This document shows, one piece after another, positions 44,907 through 45,787 of a stretch of DNA of 45,787 bases. The translations under genes and the position numbers were made by a program. Numbering within the stretch: the stretch's first letter is position 1; the number at the start of each line of letters is the position of its first letter. The notes beneath the pieces were generated by a model that had not been told where the DNA came from, did no database searches, and was given only the letters and a program-made list of their open reading frames with translations. The stretch lies in assembly GCA_015490605.1 (NCBI GenBank), contig WFXL01000107.1:1-45787 (forward strand), read 5' to 3'. This stretch comes from Rhodospirillales bacterium (GTDB lineage: Bacteria; Pseudomonadota; Alphaproteobacteria; Geminicoccales; Geminicoccaceae).

Positions 44907-45787
44907 GCCGCGTGCGCATCCGCCGCCTGCCCGACCATCTGGTGGACCGCATCGCCGCCGGTGAGGTGGTGGAGCGGCCGGCCTCGGTGGTGAAGGAGCT
45001 GGTGGAGAATGCCCTCGATGCGGGCGCGCGCCACATCACCATCGAGCTGGTGGCAGGCGGCCGCGAGCTGGTGCTGGTGGAGGACGACGGCTGCGGCATG
45101 AGCGCCGAGGAGCTGCCCCTCGCCCTGGAGCGCCATGCCACCTCCAAGCTCGCCGACGAGCGGCTGGTGCACATCACCACCCTCGGCTATCGCGGCGAGG
45201 CGCTGCCGGCGATCGCCGCGGTCTCGCGCCTGACCCTCACCAGCCGACCGCCCGGCGCCCCTTGCGCCCACCGCCTGGAGGTGGAAGGCGGACGCCTGGG
45301 CCCGGTGGTGCCGGCCCCGGGGCGCACCGGCACGCGGGTGGCGGTGGCCGACCTGTTCTTTGAATTGCCGGCTCGGCGCCGGTTCCTGCGCAGCCCCCGC
45401 AGCGAGGGCGAGGCGGCGGTGGAGGTGGTGCGCCGGCTGGCCATGGCCTGGCCCGGGGCGGGTTTCCGCCTAAAGCTCGACGGCCGCCGACTGCTGGACC
45501 TGGAACCTGACGGACCCACCCGCGCCGGCATCCAGCCGACGCGCATCGCCGCCCTTCTGGGCCGTGAGCTCGCCGACCACGCCTTCGAGCTCGAGGCCGA
45601 GCGCGAGGGGGTGGGGCTGCGGGGGCTTGCAGCACTGCCCACCCTCTCGCGCAACCACAGCCGCCATCAGTATCTGTTCGTCAACGGCCGGCCGGTGCGC
45701 GATCGGCTGCTGCTGGCGGCAGTACGAGCGGCCTATGGTGATCTCCTGCCCACGGGCCGGCACCCGGTGGTGGCGCTGTTCCTGGAA
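44903..45787 (+). CDS. mutL: DNA mismatch repair protein MutL, N-terminal part (cut by window edge)
   Basis: An open frame of 295 codons begins at GTG 44903, overlapping the previous stop (GTGA), and runs off the window. It is absent from the ORF track because it has no stop here and a GTG start. It encodes the GHKL ATPase part of MutL: IAAGEVVERPASVVKELVEN, NALDAGA, DDGCGM, RHATSKL and GYRGEALPAIAAV. RHQYLFVNGRPVRDR is the family's later signature. MutL couples MutS mismatch recognition to strand removal. GTG 44912 is an alternative start. Confidence 0.95.
   Translation, partial: MSRVRIRRLPDHLVDRIAAGEVVERPASVVKELVENALDAGARHITIELVAGGRELVLVEDDGCGMSAEELPLALERHATSKLADERLVHITTLGYRGEALPAIAAVSRLTLTSRPPGAPCAHRLEVEGGRLGPVVPAPGRTGTRVAVADLFFELPARRRFLRSPRSEGEAAVEVVRRLAMAWPGAGFRLKLDGRRLLDLEPDGPTRAGIQPTRIAALLGRELADHAFELEAEREGVGLRGLAALPTLSRNHSRHQYLFVNGRPVRDRLLLAAVRAAYGDLLPTGRHPVVALFLE

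Overview
The window is very GC-rich, densely packed bacterial chromosome. It most likely comes from an alphaproteobacterium that stores polyhydroxyalkanoate (PHA). The evidence is a cpaABCDE-type Tad pilus locus, DUF1467 and DUF3035 genes, the order coaX-rnj-mce-DUF1467, one bifunctional Rsh next to rpoZ, RNase J, a magnesium-type HemB and an alphaproteobacterial-looking elongator tRNA-Met. I cannot name an order or genus. There are no integrases, transposases, CRISPR arrays or phage genes, so this looks like core chromosome.

Layout. 1-5120 (minus): a Tad/Flp pilus operon reading flp, cpaA, cpaB, cpaC, cpaD, cpaE and the first 43 codons of cpaF, cut by the window edge. 5401-7499 (plus): phaA and phaB, then tRNA-Met. 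7500-7828 has no gene. 7829-17302 (minus): an alpha/beta hydrolase, tyrS, a four-gene envelope cluster (MotA/ExbB-like channel, MotB-like OmpA protein, small membrane protein, 971-residue coiled-coil OmpA protein), hemB and an YqgE/AlgH gene. 17511-21221 (plus): a sulfur-transfer run of cysE, a class-V cysteine desulfurase, an IscA-like protein, a [2Fe-2S] ferredoxin and mnmA. 21421-25886 (plus): coaX, rnj, mce, a DUF1467 gene and an MFS transporter. 25938-27965 (minus): an EF-G-like GTPase. 28134-30440 (plus): a lone CoxL-type molybdenum hydroxylase large subunit, facing an alpha/beta hydrolase. 31325-34763 (plus): rpoZ, rsh, pyrE. 34995-36779 (minus): class I PHA synthase phaC. 36891-45787 (plus): a lipoprotein gene, ribF, ileS, lspA, a DUF3035 lipoprotein, an active/inactive pair of M16 peptidases, and mutL, which runs off the right edge and is absent from the supplied ORF track.

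How the genes work together. PhaA, PhaB and PhaC make up the route from acetyl-CoA to polyhydroxybutyrate, although phaC is about 28 kb from phaAB. The sulfur run links cysteine synthesis to desulfuration, Fe-S proteins and tRNA 2-thiolation. LspA sits directly before a predicted lipoprotein, a likely substrate.

The most unusual part is the 9.5-15.3 kb cluster. It pairs an ion-channel/stator-like couple, with an overall build that recalls ZorA/ZorB, with a second OmpA protein whose predicted coiled coil is far longer than the periplasm is wide. Other points of interest are an alpha/beta hydrolase whose nucleophile serine codon reads glycine, and a perfect GNRA-capped hairpin between the pilin gene and cpaA.
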